NCBI GenBank assembly: GCA_016712415.1 | Contig: JADJRC010000010.1 | Span: forward strand, 1-64,000 | Direction: 5' to 3' | From: Lewinellaceae bacterium | GTDB taxonomy: Bacteria; Bacteroidota; Bacteroidia; Chitinophagales; Saprospiraceae | Length of the DNA stretch: 64,000 nucleotides | Part shown: positions 46,678-55,903 of the stretch, piece after piece | Numbering within the stretch: position 1 is the first letter of the stretch | Layout: every line of letters begins with the position of its first letter | Notes under the pieces: generated by a model | Told to the model about the DNA's origin: nothing | The model's input: only the letters and a program-made list of their open reading frames with translations | Database searches by the model: none | Made by a program: the position numbers and the translations under genes

Positions 46678-46978
46678 ATCGATGGTATGTATAGCAAAAG
46701 AAGGCAATTCGATCCAAATACGGGCGGTTTGTCGCTTGGAATTACAGGTTTGGTGAGCCGTTGCCCCGTTTGCCTGAGTTGTTAGCCCGGAATCAAGGTG
46801 GATACGGGCAAATTGGTCATGAATCAACAAGTCGGGTCAGCGGCACAACTGAGGCGCCTGCTGAATCATCTGTTCACGGCAAAAATCGGGTACGCCTGTA
46901 CACTTGCACCATCAAACAGATGCCTGAAACAAGTTGCATCCATTTCACTAACCATTCAATTCATTTAAAAAAATCCTT

Positions 46979-47737
46979 ATGAAAAAGACGTTGTTTTTCC
47001 TGTATGGGGTCATTTCCTATCTGGTATTCTTCGTTACCTTCCTGTATGCCATTGGCTTCGTCGGCAACCTTGTTGTCCCCAAAAGCATCGATGGCATACC
47101 CGAGGCGCCCCTGTGGCAAGCCCTGCTGATCAATGCCGGCTTTCTGGTGCTTTTTGCCTTGCAGCACAGTATTATGGCCAGGCCGGCGTTCAAACGCTGG
47201 TGGACGCAGTTCGTGCCCGAACCAATCGAACGCAGCACCTATGTTCTGATTACCAGTATCATACTGATCGGAATGATGGCGCTGTGGCAGCCCATGGGCG
47301 GCGTGGTCTGGACGATAGAAAGCGAGGCTGTCAGGAGTATTCTGCTGGTTACGTACTTATTGGGGTGGGCCAGTGTTTTCGTGGCGACTTTCCTGATCAA
47401 CCATTTCGACCTGTTCGGCTTGCGTCAGGTGTGGCTGTACTTTAAGGGTAAGCCGTATACGCATTTGCCTTTCCGGGTGCCATTCCTGTACAAGTATGTG
47501 CGTCATCCGCTGTATATGGGTTACCTGATTGCGTTCTGGTCGGCCCCTGTGATGACATTCACCCATTTGCTCTTTGCCGTGGCGACCACCGGCTACATGC
47601 TGACGGCCATTCGGTTTGAAGAACGCGACCTGATCGCTCATTTTGGCCAGCGTTACCGCGACTACCGGAAGCAGGTTCCAATGATCATTCCGATTCCCCG
47701 GAAGCCGGCTCCTGATCCCATAGCCGTAGAAAACTGA
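46979..47737 (+). CDS. mddA: methanethiol S-methyltransferase-like (MddA/NnrU family) membrane protein
   Basis: Protein of 252 residues with six membrane helices. The blocks LFALQHSIMARPAFKRWWT, PEPIERSTYVLITSIILIG and FKGKPYTHLPFRVPFLYKYVRHPLYMGYL match the NnrU/isoprenylcysteine methyltransferase-like family, and the spacing fits MddA, which makes dimethyl sulfide from methanethiol. The assignment to MddA is from memory and could be another NnrU-like protein. A GCGGTTC/GAACCGC hairpin lies 17 bases past the stop. Confidence 0.65.
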   Translation: MKKTLFFLYGVISYLVFFVTFLYAIGFVGNLVVPKSIDGIPEAPLWQALLINAGFLVLFALQHSIMARPAFKRWWTQFVPEPIERSTYVLITSIILIGMMALWQPMGGVVWTIESEAVRSILLVTYLLGWASVFVATFLINHFDLFGLRQVWLYFKGKPYTHLPFRVPFLYKYVRHPLYMGYLIAFWSAPVMTFTHLLFAVATTGYMLTAIRFEERDLIAHFGQRYRDYRKQVPMIIPIPRKPAPDPIAVEN

Positions 47738-47753
47738 TTCCATCTCCCAAAAC

Positions 47754-47772
47754 GCGGTTCGCTCTGAACCGC
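47754..47772 (+). terminator. weak terminator-like hairpin after the methyltransferase gene
   Basis: 7-bp stem GCGGTTC/GAACCGC with a 5-base loop and no T-run. A second small palindrome AGCCTGCAGGCT with CTTTT follows at 47841. Confidence 0.35.
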
Positions 47773-47886
47773 CTGTCCAAATAAAACAAGGTAAACGGGT
47801 GCGGGGCAAAATCCCAGGGGCTTGTACGCAGTAAACCAATAGCCTGCAGGCTCTTTTGCCCCCGCCCTGAACCTCCAATACAAGTT

Positions 47887-48255
47887 ATGAAGACGATCTC
47901 TGTAAAAAGCCTTTCGCGGAAATACGGACGCAAGGCTTTAATCATCTACCTCATCTTTTGTGCATTGAAAGGCGTGTTCTTCCTGTTCGCAGGTGAACGG
48001 TTGTTGCGCTATTTTGCGCCGCCCAAGGGCGATTCGGGCAGTATACCCCAGGCCCGGGCCATGACTTCCGTTGATGCGGATCAACTGGTGCAGTCTTTTG
48101 GCAGTGGCAACACCTTTCTGGTACTGATGACCCTGCTGGCATGTGGTGCTGTGGTGTACGGTATATTCTGGATCAGGAAGATGGACCGACGCGACTACGA
48201 CACCGGCCGTGGCAACCTTTTCCTCGAAGAAATAGACAAGGAATTGTTCCGCTAA
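47887..48255 (+). CDS. small hypothetical membrane protein
   Basis: Protein of 122 residues with two membrane helices (ALIIYLIFCALKGVFFLFAG and FLVLMTLLACGAVVYGIFWI) separated by a Gly/Asp-rich periplasmic loop, and a charged tail. I do not recognise a family. Ends 4 bases into the convergent DinB-like gene. Confidence 0.65.
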   Translation: MKTISVKSLSRKYGRKALIIYLIFCALKGVFFLFAGERLLRYFAPPKGDSGSIPQARAMTSVDADQLVQSFGSGNTFLVLMTLLACGAVVYGIFWIRKMDRRDYDTGRGNLFLEEIDKELFR

Positions 48256-48788
48256 CCGGTTTTCAGCGCCCGCCGGATTTGCTTTTCATGCCGGCCCAGG
48301 TGCGTTTCGAAGAAGGACATCATTTGTGTCCAGCCCAGCCGACCGGCGCGCGGATGCCTGTACACCGCAAGGGCTGCCGTCTCTTCCGGCATTTGTTCAA
48401 AAAAATCAGACCAGGCATCGCGGGCATCCTGCCAGCGGCGACGGGTCTCGGCAAGAGTGGCGGAGGCCGGCAGGCTTTCGTCGCTTACCGTTTTCGGCGC
48501 CTTGAATTTGAACGGGGTGCTCAGGTATGCCCACAGCAAAAAACCTCGCCACAGGGCGCCCGGCCCTGTTTTCCCAAATTCCGGGTTAAAACTCATTTTC
48601 TTTTTCACGTAGGCCAGCGAAAGTTCTTCCGTCAGGATCAGGTGGTGCATGGTCTGTATTGCCGACCAGCCTCCATCAGCCGGTTTGCGGTTGAGCATTT
48701 CCCCGGTGTATTTTTCCATATCGGCAAGCAGGGTGTTGACCTGTTGCGCGTAGCGCTGGTTGCGGGCGATAAGGGCTGATTTTTTCAT
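48252..48788 (-). CDS. DinB-superfamily protein
   Basis: Start at 48788 (KKSALIARNQRYAQ), 178 residues. The four-helix DinB layout is visible, with the metal-ligand-type His in GGWSAIQTMHHLILTEELSL, a second region SATLAETRRRWQDARDAW, and GRLGWTQMMSFFETHLGRHEKQI near the end. DinB-like proteins are often metal-dependent thiol transferases; the exact reaction is unknown here. Confidence 0.85.
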   Translation of the reverse strand: MKKSALIARNQRYAQQVNTLLADMEKYTGEMLNRKPADGGWSAIQTMHHLILTEELSLAYVKKKMSFNPEFGKTGPGALWRGFLLWAYLSTPFKFKAPKTVSDESLPASATLAETRRRWQDARDAWSDFFEQMPEETAALAVYRHPRAGRLGWTQMMSFFETHLGRHEKQIRRALKTG

Positions 48789-48898
48789 TTCACGGGATGG
48801 CTCAGGTTGTAATTTGCAGGGCGAAGAAAGGAATCTTGCGGCGCTTTTTGGAGATATTATGCCTCCGAAAGCGCTTTTTTCCTCAAATTTGCACAACC

Positions 48899-50179
48899 AT
48901 GTATCAGTTTCCTCTTTCCATGCCTCTTCCCCGAATGATTCTTTGCAGTCTTTTTCTGTTTACGGCCAGTGCGCTGGGCCAGTCCGGAAAGGCTCCGTCA
49001 GAATTGAAAAAACATTCATCCGGCGCTGCGTCAGCAAAAACTTACTTGATCGTCCCGGCGCAAAAAGGCGACGATCTGCCTGCTTTCCTCAGGCGATATG
49101 GCTTGTACGACTTTGAGTGCAACATTACCCGGTTTTTTGAGATCAACGGATTAAAGGAGGATTACCGGGTAAAAGCAGGTGTTTCTTACAAATTACCCGT
49201 CGAAGTCGTTACCTACAATGGCAAAAGCATTCGCACCACACTCGGCATCAGCGACTGGCGCACGGCCAAGCGCATTGAGTCGTACAACAAGTTTGCCCTC
49301 AAGGAAGGCCTCCGTACGGATAATTTTATTGAAACAAAACGGTTGTGGGTGCCCTGGCACGAACTGACCTGTCCAGGAGAAGGGGAGACTGAGGTGGCCG
49401 CTGCCGACACCGGGCCGCCGGGAGAGGATAATACAGTGGTCAAAGGCTCGCGGCACTATGCTATCATGGGTAAAAAATACGCCAAAACGGATATCATCAG
49501 CCACAAACTGAAAGGCAAGGTTTACTATGTGGTGAGCGGCCACGGCGGCCCGGATCCAGGTGCGCAGGGCAAACGCGCCGGTCATACGCTGTGTGAAGAT
49601 GAATATGCCTACGATGTTTCGCTTCGCCTGGTCCGGCTGCTCATCAGCCACGGCGCCATTGCCTATATGATCGTCCGCGATGCCAACGACGGTATTCGCG
49701 ACGAAGAATACCTGAAGTGCGACCAGGATGAAAAGGTATGGGGAGACCTGGTCATACCAAGGGATCAGAAAGAACGCCTGCAGCAACGCTGTGATATCAT
49801 CAATGCGTTTACCAAAAAAAACGCAAAACTGGGCCCCGAAAACCAGATCATGGTCGAGATACATGTGGATTCGAGGACACGGGATACGAAGACCGATGTG
49901 TTCTTTTATTCCCGCCCGGGAAGTGAGCCGAGCCGAAAACTGGCCGAACACCTGCACAAAACCTTTATGCAGAAATACCTGAAAAAACGCAGTCAGCGGG
50001 GCTATGAAGGTTCCGTCAGTGCGCGCAACCTCTACATGCTCAAGGAAACCACCACACCCAAGGCTGTTTTTATGGAACTCGGCAATATCCGCAACGATTG
50101 GGACCAGCAGCGGCTGGTGTTGAAAAACAACCGCCAGGCCCTTGCCAACTGGATTTGTGACGGCCTGCTGAGCGAATAA
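48899..50179 (+). CDS. N-acetylmuramoyl-L-alanine amidase
   Basis: Start at 48899 (YQFPLSMPLPRMILCS), 426 residues, with a signal peptide. The N-terminal part has a LysM-like segment (LIVPAQKGDDLPAFLRRYG). The Amidase_3 catalytic domain follows with zinc ligands in YVVSGHGGPDPGAQG, the Glu in CEDEYAYDVSLRLVRLL, the His in MVEIHVDSRTRDTKTDVFFYS-type strand, and MELGNIRNDWDQQRLV. It cuts the amide bond between MurNAc and the stem peptide. Stop overlaps the next start (TAATG). Confidence 0.93.
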   Translation: MYQFPLSMPLPRMILCSLFLFTASALGQSGKAPSELKKHSSGAASAKTYLIVPAQKGDDLPAFLRRYGLYDFECNITRFFEINGLKEDYRVKAGVSYKLPVEVVTYNGKSIRTTLGISDWRTAKRIESYNKFALKEGLRTDNFIETKRLWVPWHELTCPGEGETEVAAADTGPPGEDNTVVKGSRHYAIMGKKYAKTDIISHKLKGKVYYVVSGHGGPDPGAQGKRAGHTLCEDEYAYDVSLRLVRLLISHGAIAYMIVRDANDGIRDEEYLKCDQDEKVWGDLVIPRDQKERLQQRCDIINAFTKKNAKLGPENQIMVEIHVDSRTRDTKTDVFFYSRPGSEPSRKLAEHLHKTFMQKYLKKRSQRGYEGSVSARNLYMLKETTTPKAVFMELGNIRNDWDQQRLVLKNNRQALANWICDGLLSE

Positions 50180-51000
50180 TGAGCACCCTTAAAAACAAGT
50201 CCAACCCGTTTATGCCGTCAAAAATAGTCATCGCCGGTAGCGGCCGTATTGCCTGGCACCTGGGCAAGCGCATGAAAGCCAAAGGCATACCTGTTGCCCA
50301 GGTGCTCAGCCGTACGGCCGAAAATGCCCGGGCACTGGCCGATGTTCTACAGGCCGGGTGGACGGACGACTGGGCCGGCATCATTCCCGATGCCGACTGG
50401 CTGCTTGTTGCGGTTCGGGACGATGCCATTGCCTAAGTAGCAGCGCTTATTGCACCGCATGCCCCCGATGCACTTTGCACGCATACCTCCGGCAGCACCC
50501 CCGGAAAGGCACTTGCGCCGTATTTCAGGCGTTACGGGGTGTTTTATCCACTGCAATCGTTTTCCCTGGAGCGTACGCCCGTCTGGTCAAAAATTCCTTT
50601 TTGTGTGGATGCCCAGCGCGATGAAGACCTGCTGTTCCTGAAAAGAATTGCAAAAACTATCGGCAACCTGGTTTACCGGGTCGACGACGAGCAACGTGCC
50701 GCCTTGCATGTGGCCGCTGTTTTTGCCAATAATTTTGCAAACCATTGCTTTTCCATCGCTGAAAAAATACTGGAAGAAAAAGAACTTCCTTTCGAACTCC
50801 TGCACCCGCTCATGGAAGAAACGCTGGCCAAAGCGCTGCACGATTCACCCGCCCGAATGCAGACCGGCCCGGCAGTGCGTGGCGACCTGGATACCATCCG
50901 ACGGCACCTGCAGCTCCTGAAAAAACACCCGGAGTGGCGCAATATTTACCAGGAGTTGTCGAAAAATATTAACCCGTTTTTGCCGAAATTGAAATTATAA
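50179..51000 (+). CDS. Rossmann-fold/DUF2520-type oxidoreductase-like protein, interrupted by an in-frame stop
   Basis: The frame is open for 273 codons except for a single TAA at 50434-50436, between VAVRDDAIA and VAALIAPHAPDALC. A codon such as GAA would restore it. The N-terminal half is a Rossmann domain (VIAGSGRIAWHLGKRMKAKG), the C-terminal half a DUF2520-type helical domain (GVFYPLQSFSLER, HVAAVFANNFANHCFSIAEK). Similar intact proteins are common in Bacteroidota. Translationally coupled to the amidase. Nonsense mutation or sequencing error. Confidence 0.75.
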
Positions 51001-51113
51001 CCTATAATTCTACAATTTTCAGTTTATTATTTTTATATTATTTAGTGTAGCAGTATTTTGTATCTAAGTTAAGATAAATAGGTATTGTTGGCAAAAGCGG
51101 CGCAAGTTCTTGC

Positions 51114-51121
51114 TAATTTTG
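51114..51121 (+). promoter_or_regulatory. candidate -7 element of fabH
   Basis: TAATTTTG, with TTG 23 bases upstream, about 118 bases before the fabH ATG. The whole 240-bp gap is AT-rich and holds no gene. Confidence 0.35.
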
Positions 51122-51239
51122 CTCCGCCTTACCTGAACAAAATCTTCAGCAGTCCTTTCCGATTGTAAACAAGCGATGACCATTTTTTACCCTTTACGCC
51201 CCGGTACTGTAGCGTAAAACATATTCCCTTTCATTCGAC

Positions 51240-52208
51240 ATGACACAAGCGCGCCTTACTGCCATCGGCATGGCTGTCCCCGACAAAAAAATCGACAACC
51301 AATACTTTGAATCCATCATCGAAACTACCGATGAATGGATCGTCTCGCGTACGGGCATACAAACGCGTTACTATGCAGGGCCGGAAGAGTTCACGAGCGA
51401 CCTTTGTGTAAAAGCGGCAAAGAACCTGGCATCCCGTCATCCGGGCGCTTTGGAGGGGGTTGACATGATTATTGTATCTACCGTCACGCCAGACCAGCCC
51501 ATGCCGAGTGTCGCCTGCCGCCTGCAGTTCAAACTCGGGTTAGCAGGGGCAGGCGCCATTGATGTCTATGCCGCCTGTGCGGGCTTTTCATACGGACTGG
51601 TGGTGGCCAAAGGCCTTATTGCCGGCGGTACTCATCGCAAAGTGCTTGTTTTTGGCGCCGAAACGCTTTCCAGGGTGACCGATTTTACGGACCGCAGTTC
51701 CTGCATGCTCTTTGGCGACGGCGCGGCCACCGTTTTGGTGGAGGCTGCCGAGCATGGCAATATCGGCGCCTGTGTTACCGGTGCGAATGGCGAAAACGGG
51801 ATCGATTTGTATATCTCCGGGTTTGCGGAGCAAATGGACGGACAACCCCTCAGCATGAACAGAAAGATTGTTCAGAACGGTCGCAAAGTGTTTAAATGGG
51901 CCGTCACAAAGATGTCGGAACAAATGCGTGTGCTGGCCGAAAAGAACGGCCTTACGATCGATCAGATAGACTGGTTTGTACCGCACAGCGCTAATCTTCG
52001 AATTATAGAGGCCATCTGTAAGGAGACCGGTTTTCCCTATGAAAAAACACTGGAAAGTATCGTCAACTACGGCAACACCTCCTCTGCTTCCATTCCGATT
52101 GCCCTGTTTAACGGCATTGCATCGGGAAAAGTCAAGCGCGGCGACAAGATCATGGTGCTGGGCTTCGGCGGCGGACTCGCTTTTGCCGGGACGGTGATAG
52201 AATGGTAA
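51240..52208 (+). CDS. fabH: 3-oxoacyl-ACP synthase III (FabH-like)
   Basis: Protein of 322 residues, normal for FabH. Catalytic Cys113 in DVYAACAGFSYG, then His in WFVPHSANLRII and Asn in NYGNTSSASIPIAL complete the triad. The N-terminal TTDEWIVSRTGIQTR block is typical. It starts fatty acid chains from acyl-CoA and malonyl-ACP. A paralogue for branched or specialised lipids cannot be excluded, since no other fab gene is near. Confidence 0.88.
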   Translation: MTQARLTAIGMAVPDKKIDNQYFESIIETTDEWIVSRTGIQTRYYAGPEEFTSDLCVKAAKNLASRHPGALEGVDMIIVSTVTPDQPMPSVACRLQFKLGLAGAGAIDVYAACAGFSYGLVVAKGLIAGGTHRKVLVFGAETLSRVTDFTDRSSCMLFGDGAATVLVEAAEHGNIGACVTGANGENGIDLYISGFAEQMDGQPLSMNRKIVQNGRKVFKWAVTKMSEQMRVLAEKNGLTIDQIDWFVPHSANLRIIEAICKETGFPYEKTLESIVNYGNTSSASIPIALFNGIASGKVKRGDKIMVLGFGGGLAFAGTVIEW

Positions 52209-53327
52209 TCAGGGGCGCCGGGCAAAGACCTGTTTCCAGATATCCAGTAACACGACCTTTTCATTTTCCCAGTTCCAGTCTGCTGCTGCCATCCGGCAGT
52301 TTTGCTGCAGGTGCTGGTATAATGCCGGGTTTTCGAGCAGGTTTTCTATCGCGCCTGCAACGGCTTCCGGGGTAAGTTTATCGAGCAGAATGGCTACCTC
52401 ATGCTGCCTGTTCAGGGCCCGGTATTCCGGATAATCCATTGTGAGTACGGGCACTCCCGCCTGTACATTGGCGAAAAACTTGTTGGCCAGCGAATAATAA
52501 TAACTCAACCCCCTGTTTTCCAGCAGATTCAGCCCCAGCCAGGCACTAGCGGTCAGGGTACGCAGGTCTTCCGGACTGGTGTATCCGAGAAATCGAACCT
52601 TCTCATCCACTCCGAGTCGTGTCGACAAGGCGCGCAACGGTCCGGACAGGTCGCCCTCCCCGGCAATCCACAATTCCGTGGTATTCAGATGTTGCATGGC
52701 CTCAAGTGCCGTTTCAATGCCACGCCCTTCGTTTAGAGCGCCCATGTAAAACAGCACTTTCCTGCCTTCCGGCAATACCGGAGGGGGAGGGCTCTGCTTC
52801 AAAGGGACGTTCCGGACCACGCCAAATAGCAGGTGGTATCTTGCTTCAAATATTTTCGCCAGCCCGGGGCTAACCGTATAGGCGTACCTGTAAAACGGCA
52901 GGCAAATGCGGGCTACTCCCTCCCAAACCGCCTTGACGAAGGCACGGTCTGTCACTTCCGGCACTTCCGTGAAGTATTCATGTGCATCAAATACACGGCG
53001 CTTGCGCCTCAGTAAGGTCGCCAGACACCCGGCAGGTAAAGTATCCAGGTCAATGGAACAAACTGCATCATAACGCCTGGCCATGAGAAAAAAGAAAAGC
53101 CGGATATTGAATTCGGCATAGAACAGGAATCCCTTATTGAAAAAACAACGCAGCCGATGCTGTCCGAACGGTCTCGTTATCAATGGAATAGAGTGGGGGA
53201 GTGCACGGCCGATGAGCCATACACTATATCCCTCGCCCGCCAGCGTACCGCAAATACGGTGCATGCGCTGGTCGTACGTCAGGTCGTTTGTAACGGTGAA
53301 ATAGAAGGTATGGACCGTTGTCGTCAT
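52209..53327 (-). CDS. GT4-like glycosyltransferase
   Basis: Protein of 372 residues. The N-terminal Rossmann domain is recognisable at FTVTNDLTYDQRMHRICGTLAGEGY. The C-terminal donor domain contains LFYMGALNEGRGIETALEAMQ, VRFLGYTSPEDLRTLTASAWLGLNLL and NKFFANVQAGVPVLTMDYPEY. This is the GT-B/GT4 type that transfers a sugar from a nucleotide donor. Substrate unknown. Heptamer repeats containing ATG triplets run directly up to its start codon. Confidence 0.85.
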   Translation of the reverse strand: MTTTVHTFYFTVTNDLTYDQRMHRICGTLAGEGYSVWLIGRALPHSIPLITRPFGQHRLRCFFNKGFLFYAEFNIRLFFFLMARRYDAVCSIDLDTLPAGCLATLLRRKRRVFDAHEYFTEVPEVTDRAFVKAVWEGVARICLPFYRYAYTVSPGLAKIFEARYHLLFGVVRNVPLKQSPPPPVLPEGRKVLFYMGALNEGRGIETALEAMQHLNTTELWIAGEGDLSGPLRALSTRLGVDEKVRFLGYTSPEDLRTLTASAWLGLNLLENRGLSYYYSLANKFFANVQAGVPVLTMDYPEYRALNRQHEVAILLDKLTPEAVAGAIENLLENPALYQHLQQNCRMAAADWNWENEKVVLLDIWKQVFARRP

Positions 53328-53455
53328 TCGTCATTGATCGTCATTCGTCATTCGTCATTCGTCATTGGTCATTGCCGTCACTTACCACTTATCACTTACC
53401 ACTTATCACTTATCACTTACCACTTACCACTTATCACTCACCACTCACCCACTGC
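53323..53455. repeat. two heptamer repeat tracts
   Basis: Degenerate 7-mers GTCATTC/G (about 53323-53375) lead into CTTAYCA-type 7-mers (about 53380-53455). On the minus strand the first tract reads as AATGACG units, each with an ATG, ending at the glycosyltransferase start. The second tract reaches the end of maf. Confidence 0.8.
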
Positions 53456-54028
53456 TTAAAACGTTTTCAACGCCGCATACACCAAATCCACCGGCAGTCC
53501 CATGACATTCTGAAAGGTGCCTTCGATACGGGTGATCTTGCAATGGCCGATCCAGTCCTGGGCGCCGTAGGAGCCTGCCTTGTCGAATGGTTTGCAGGTG
53601 CGGATATAATAATCCACTTCTTCATCGCTCAGTTCGGCAAACCAGACTTTGGTGACGCCGGCAAAGGTCTGTTCCTTCTCCCGAGCCAGCAAACAAACAC
53701 CGGTAATAACCGTGTGCTGCCTGCCGGAAAGTTGGCGGATCATGTGAAATGCATCGGCGTAGTCGGCAGGTTTGTTATAGACCGTTCCATCCAGAATTAC
53801 CACCGAGTCGGCGGCAAGAATGATTTCCCTGTCCCGAATCAGGTGTGCCGCCGCCGCCGCCTTGCGGCGGGCAAGCAAGGGGGCTACTTCTTCAGCGGGG
53901 GTATCGGGTTCAAAACTTTCATCGGTTTCGAAAGCCTGCACGGTAAACTCGAATCCGGCCTCCCGAAGCAATTGACTTCTTCTTGGACTTTGGGACGCCA
54001 GGATGAGCGGACGGGTGTTGAGTTGCAT
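53456..54028 (-). CDS. maf: Maf-like nucleotide pyrophosphatase
   Basis: Start at 54028 (QLNTRPLILASQSPRR), 190 residues. Family motifs: LILASQSPRRSQLL at the N-terminus, EIILAADSVV, the KPADYADAF helix, and GSYGAQDWIG near the end. Maf proteins hydrolyse canonical or modified nucleoside triphosphates to monophosphates. Last gene of a minus-strand run iscX-kdsC-ubiA-maf. Confidence 0.92.
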   Translation of the reverse strand: MQLNTRPLILASQSPRRSQLLREAGFEFTVQAFETDESFEPDTPAEEVAPLLARRKAAAAAHLIRDREIILAADSVVILDGTVYNKPADYADAFHMIRQLSGRQHTVITGVCLLAREKEQTFAGVTKVWFAELSDEEVDYYIRTCKPFDKAGSYGAQDWIGHCKITRIEGTFQNVMGLPVDLVYAALKTF

Positions 54029-54064
54029 GGGATGGCTTGAGTTATTGTTGTGGAAAAAGCGCAT

Positions 54065-55057
54065 TTAACGGCCCACAAAACCTCGGACTGTGGCGACAAT
54101 TTCCATCGGGTCATCCGGCCAGGAGCGCAGCAGCAGGAAAACGCCTGCAAACATGATGACTTTTACCAAAATACTGGCGCGGCTGAAGTCTTTTTTCACT
54201 TTGGCCCTGAAAACGGCTGCTGTGGCAAACAAGGCGGGCAATAACAATAAAAACACACCGGCAATGATCTGCCAGTCGGGCGCCTCGGTTTGTTGCCAGA
54301 AATACAACAGGAAAACAATAAGCAGACTTACGGCAAGCCCGGTAAAACCGGCCGGTTTTTTTGCAAAACGCGGTCCTTTCAACACGGCAAGGGTCACGCA
54401 ACCGCAGGCCATGTCGCCCTGAAAATCCTCCAGGTCTTTGATCTGTTCGCGCAAAAGATTGGTGATAAAGGCAAATATCGCGTACAGCCAAACCAGCGCC
54501 ACAGCACGGTGCATGTTATCCGGCTGGATAAAGGAGGTGAGCCATATCTGGCGGTCTTCCGGCAACAAGAGGATAATGGGTACAATGCCGCACAGGACCG
54601 ACACCAGCAGGTTGCCGATCACGGCAGTGCATTTTAACTGCCAGGCATACAGGAAAAGCAAAAAAGAGACGGCCGGAAAAACCCACAAGGGCCAGTGATT
54701 TGCCGGGCGCAACTCCCGCTCGATCAGAAATGCCAGTCCGTGGACCACGATTACCAGCACGGAATAAAAAGTAAGGGCCATGGATGCCGGCACAAATCGA
54801 CCCCAAACCCAGCGGTCCGGCTTATTAATGGCATCGATCTTCCTGTCGTAATAATCGTTGAGCACATAACCGGCCAGCGTGGTAAGTACCGTAGCGGCAG
54901 CGATCAGCCCGAATGTGCGTATGGTGAGCACAGGGATACCGTGGGCCTGCAAAATGGCAGGGCGAAGGGCAAACCAATACGGCGCCAACTGGGTGAGGAA
55001 AACGATAACCAGATTGGGCAGCCGCAGCAACCGGACAAGGGCCAACACCTGATTCAT
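54065..55057 (-). CDS. UbiA-family prenyltransferase
   Basis: Protein of 330 residues with about nine membrane helices. First Asp-rich motif VLNDYYDRKIDAINKP and second QIKDLEDFQGDMACG bind the prenyl diphosphate through magnesium. Similar Bacteroidota proteins are annotated as geranylgeranylglycerol-phosphate or quinone prenyltransferases; which acceptor is used is not clear. Lies between kdsC and maf. Confidence 0.88.
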   Translation of the reverse strand: MNQVLALVRLLRLPNLVIVFLTQLAPYWFALRPAILQAHGIPVLTIRTFGLIAAATVLTTLAGYVLNDYYDRKIDAINKPDRWVWGRFVPASMALTFYSVLVIVVHGLAFLIERELRPANHWPLWVFPAVSFLLFLYAWQLKCTAVIGNLLVSVLCGIVPIILLLPEDRQIWLTSFIQPDNMHRAVALVWLYAIFAFITNLLREQIKDLEDFQGDMACGCVTLAVLKGPRFAKKPAGFTGLAVSLLIVFLLYFWQQTEAPDWQIIAGVFLLLLPALFATAAVFRAKVKKDFSRASILVKVIMFAGVFLLLRSWPDDPMEIVATVRGFVGR

Positions 55058-55078
55058 GCGGCTAATATATGTCGCCGC

Positions 55079-55681
55079 TCAATACTCCGGCCACTTCTCC
55101 TGCAATTTCATCACTTTTTCAATGATGTCGCGCACGCATCCGCGGCCACCCGGCACGGGAGAGACATAATCACAAATATCGAGCACCTCGGTAACGGCGT
55201 CATTTGGGCAGGAGGAGAGCACTACTTTCCGCAAGACAGGCAGGTCGGGCAGGTCGTCGCCCATGTAGCAGATTTCCGAGACCAGTGTATTGGTGCGTTC
55301 CAGAAAGGACTTGAACGGCGTCCATTTTTCCTGGGCGCCGGAGTAGTATTCTTCGATACCCAGGGCGGTCAGGCGTTTTTTTACCCCTTCCGACCGGCCG
55401 CCGGTGATGATACCCACATGGTAACCGGCCTCAATGGCCCATTTGATGGCCTGGCCGTCGCGGATGCTCATGGTACGAAGCAATTCTCCCGCCTCGGTGG
55501 CGAGCAGGGTGTTGTTGGTGAGCACGCCGTCGACATCGAACACAAACCCTTTCACGGCGCGTAATTTGTCGAACAGGTGCACCAGTTCGAGTTCAACAGG
55601 CTTTGGAACGGGCGTTATTGCACTTTCCTGTCCTGTTTTCAGGTCATTTATTTGTTGTTTGATCTCCATTCGTACACCCAT
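55079..55681 (-). CDS. kdsC: KdsC-like HAD phosphatase (KDO 8-phosphate phosphatase)
   Basis: Protein of 200 residues. The HAD nucleophile motif is FVFDVDGVLTNN; motif II/III region KWAIEAGYHVGIITGGRS; motif IV CYMGDDLPDLPVL. The short capless form fits KdsC, which makes KDO for lipopolysaccharide. Starts at 55681 or the ATG four codons later. The start region overlaps the end of iscX. Confidence 0.87.
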   Translation of the reverse strand: MGVRMEIKQQINDLKTGQESAITPVPKPVELELVHLFDKLRAVKGFVFDVDGVLTNNTLLATEAGELLRTMSIRDGQAIKWAIEAGYHVGIITGGRSEGVKKRLTALGIEEYYSGAQEKWTPFKSFLERTNTLVSEICYMGDDLPDLPVLRKVVLSSCPNDAVTEVLDICDYVSPVPGGRGCVRDIIEKVMKLQEKWPEY

Positions 55682-55896
55682 TTGGCTTGTATCTGCTCCA
55701 GGTGGCCCTCATTCGATTCTTCTCGCTTTCCTTCAAAATGGGGGATTTCGAGAATCCATTGAAGCAGTTCGGTGAAGCGGATGCGGTAAATTTTACCCTC
55801 ATCGAAGTCGTCGCCAAAACGCTCATACAGCGCCATGGCAATATCCTCGTGGTCGGCCCACTGAATGGGCAAGTCGTCAAAGTTTTTGAATGGCAT
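55648..55896 (-). CDS. iscX: IscX-like Fe-S assembly protein
   Basis: Protein of 82 residues, a little longer than the usual 65. Core motifs: PIQWADHEDIAMALYERFGDD, then IYRIRFTELLQWILEIPHFEG and the C-terminal EQIQAKWVYEWR. IscX binds IscS and iron and tunes cluster assembly. The ferredoxin gene lies 240 bp upstream in the same direction, as in isc operons, but other isc genes are missing here. Its end overlaps kdsC. Confidence 0.8.
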   Translation of the reverse strand: MPFKNFDDLPIQWADHEDIAMALYERFGDDFDEGKIYRIRFTELLQWILEIPHFEGKREESNEGHLEQIQAKWVYEWRSNNK

Positions 55897-55903
55897 TTTT
55901 TTT

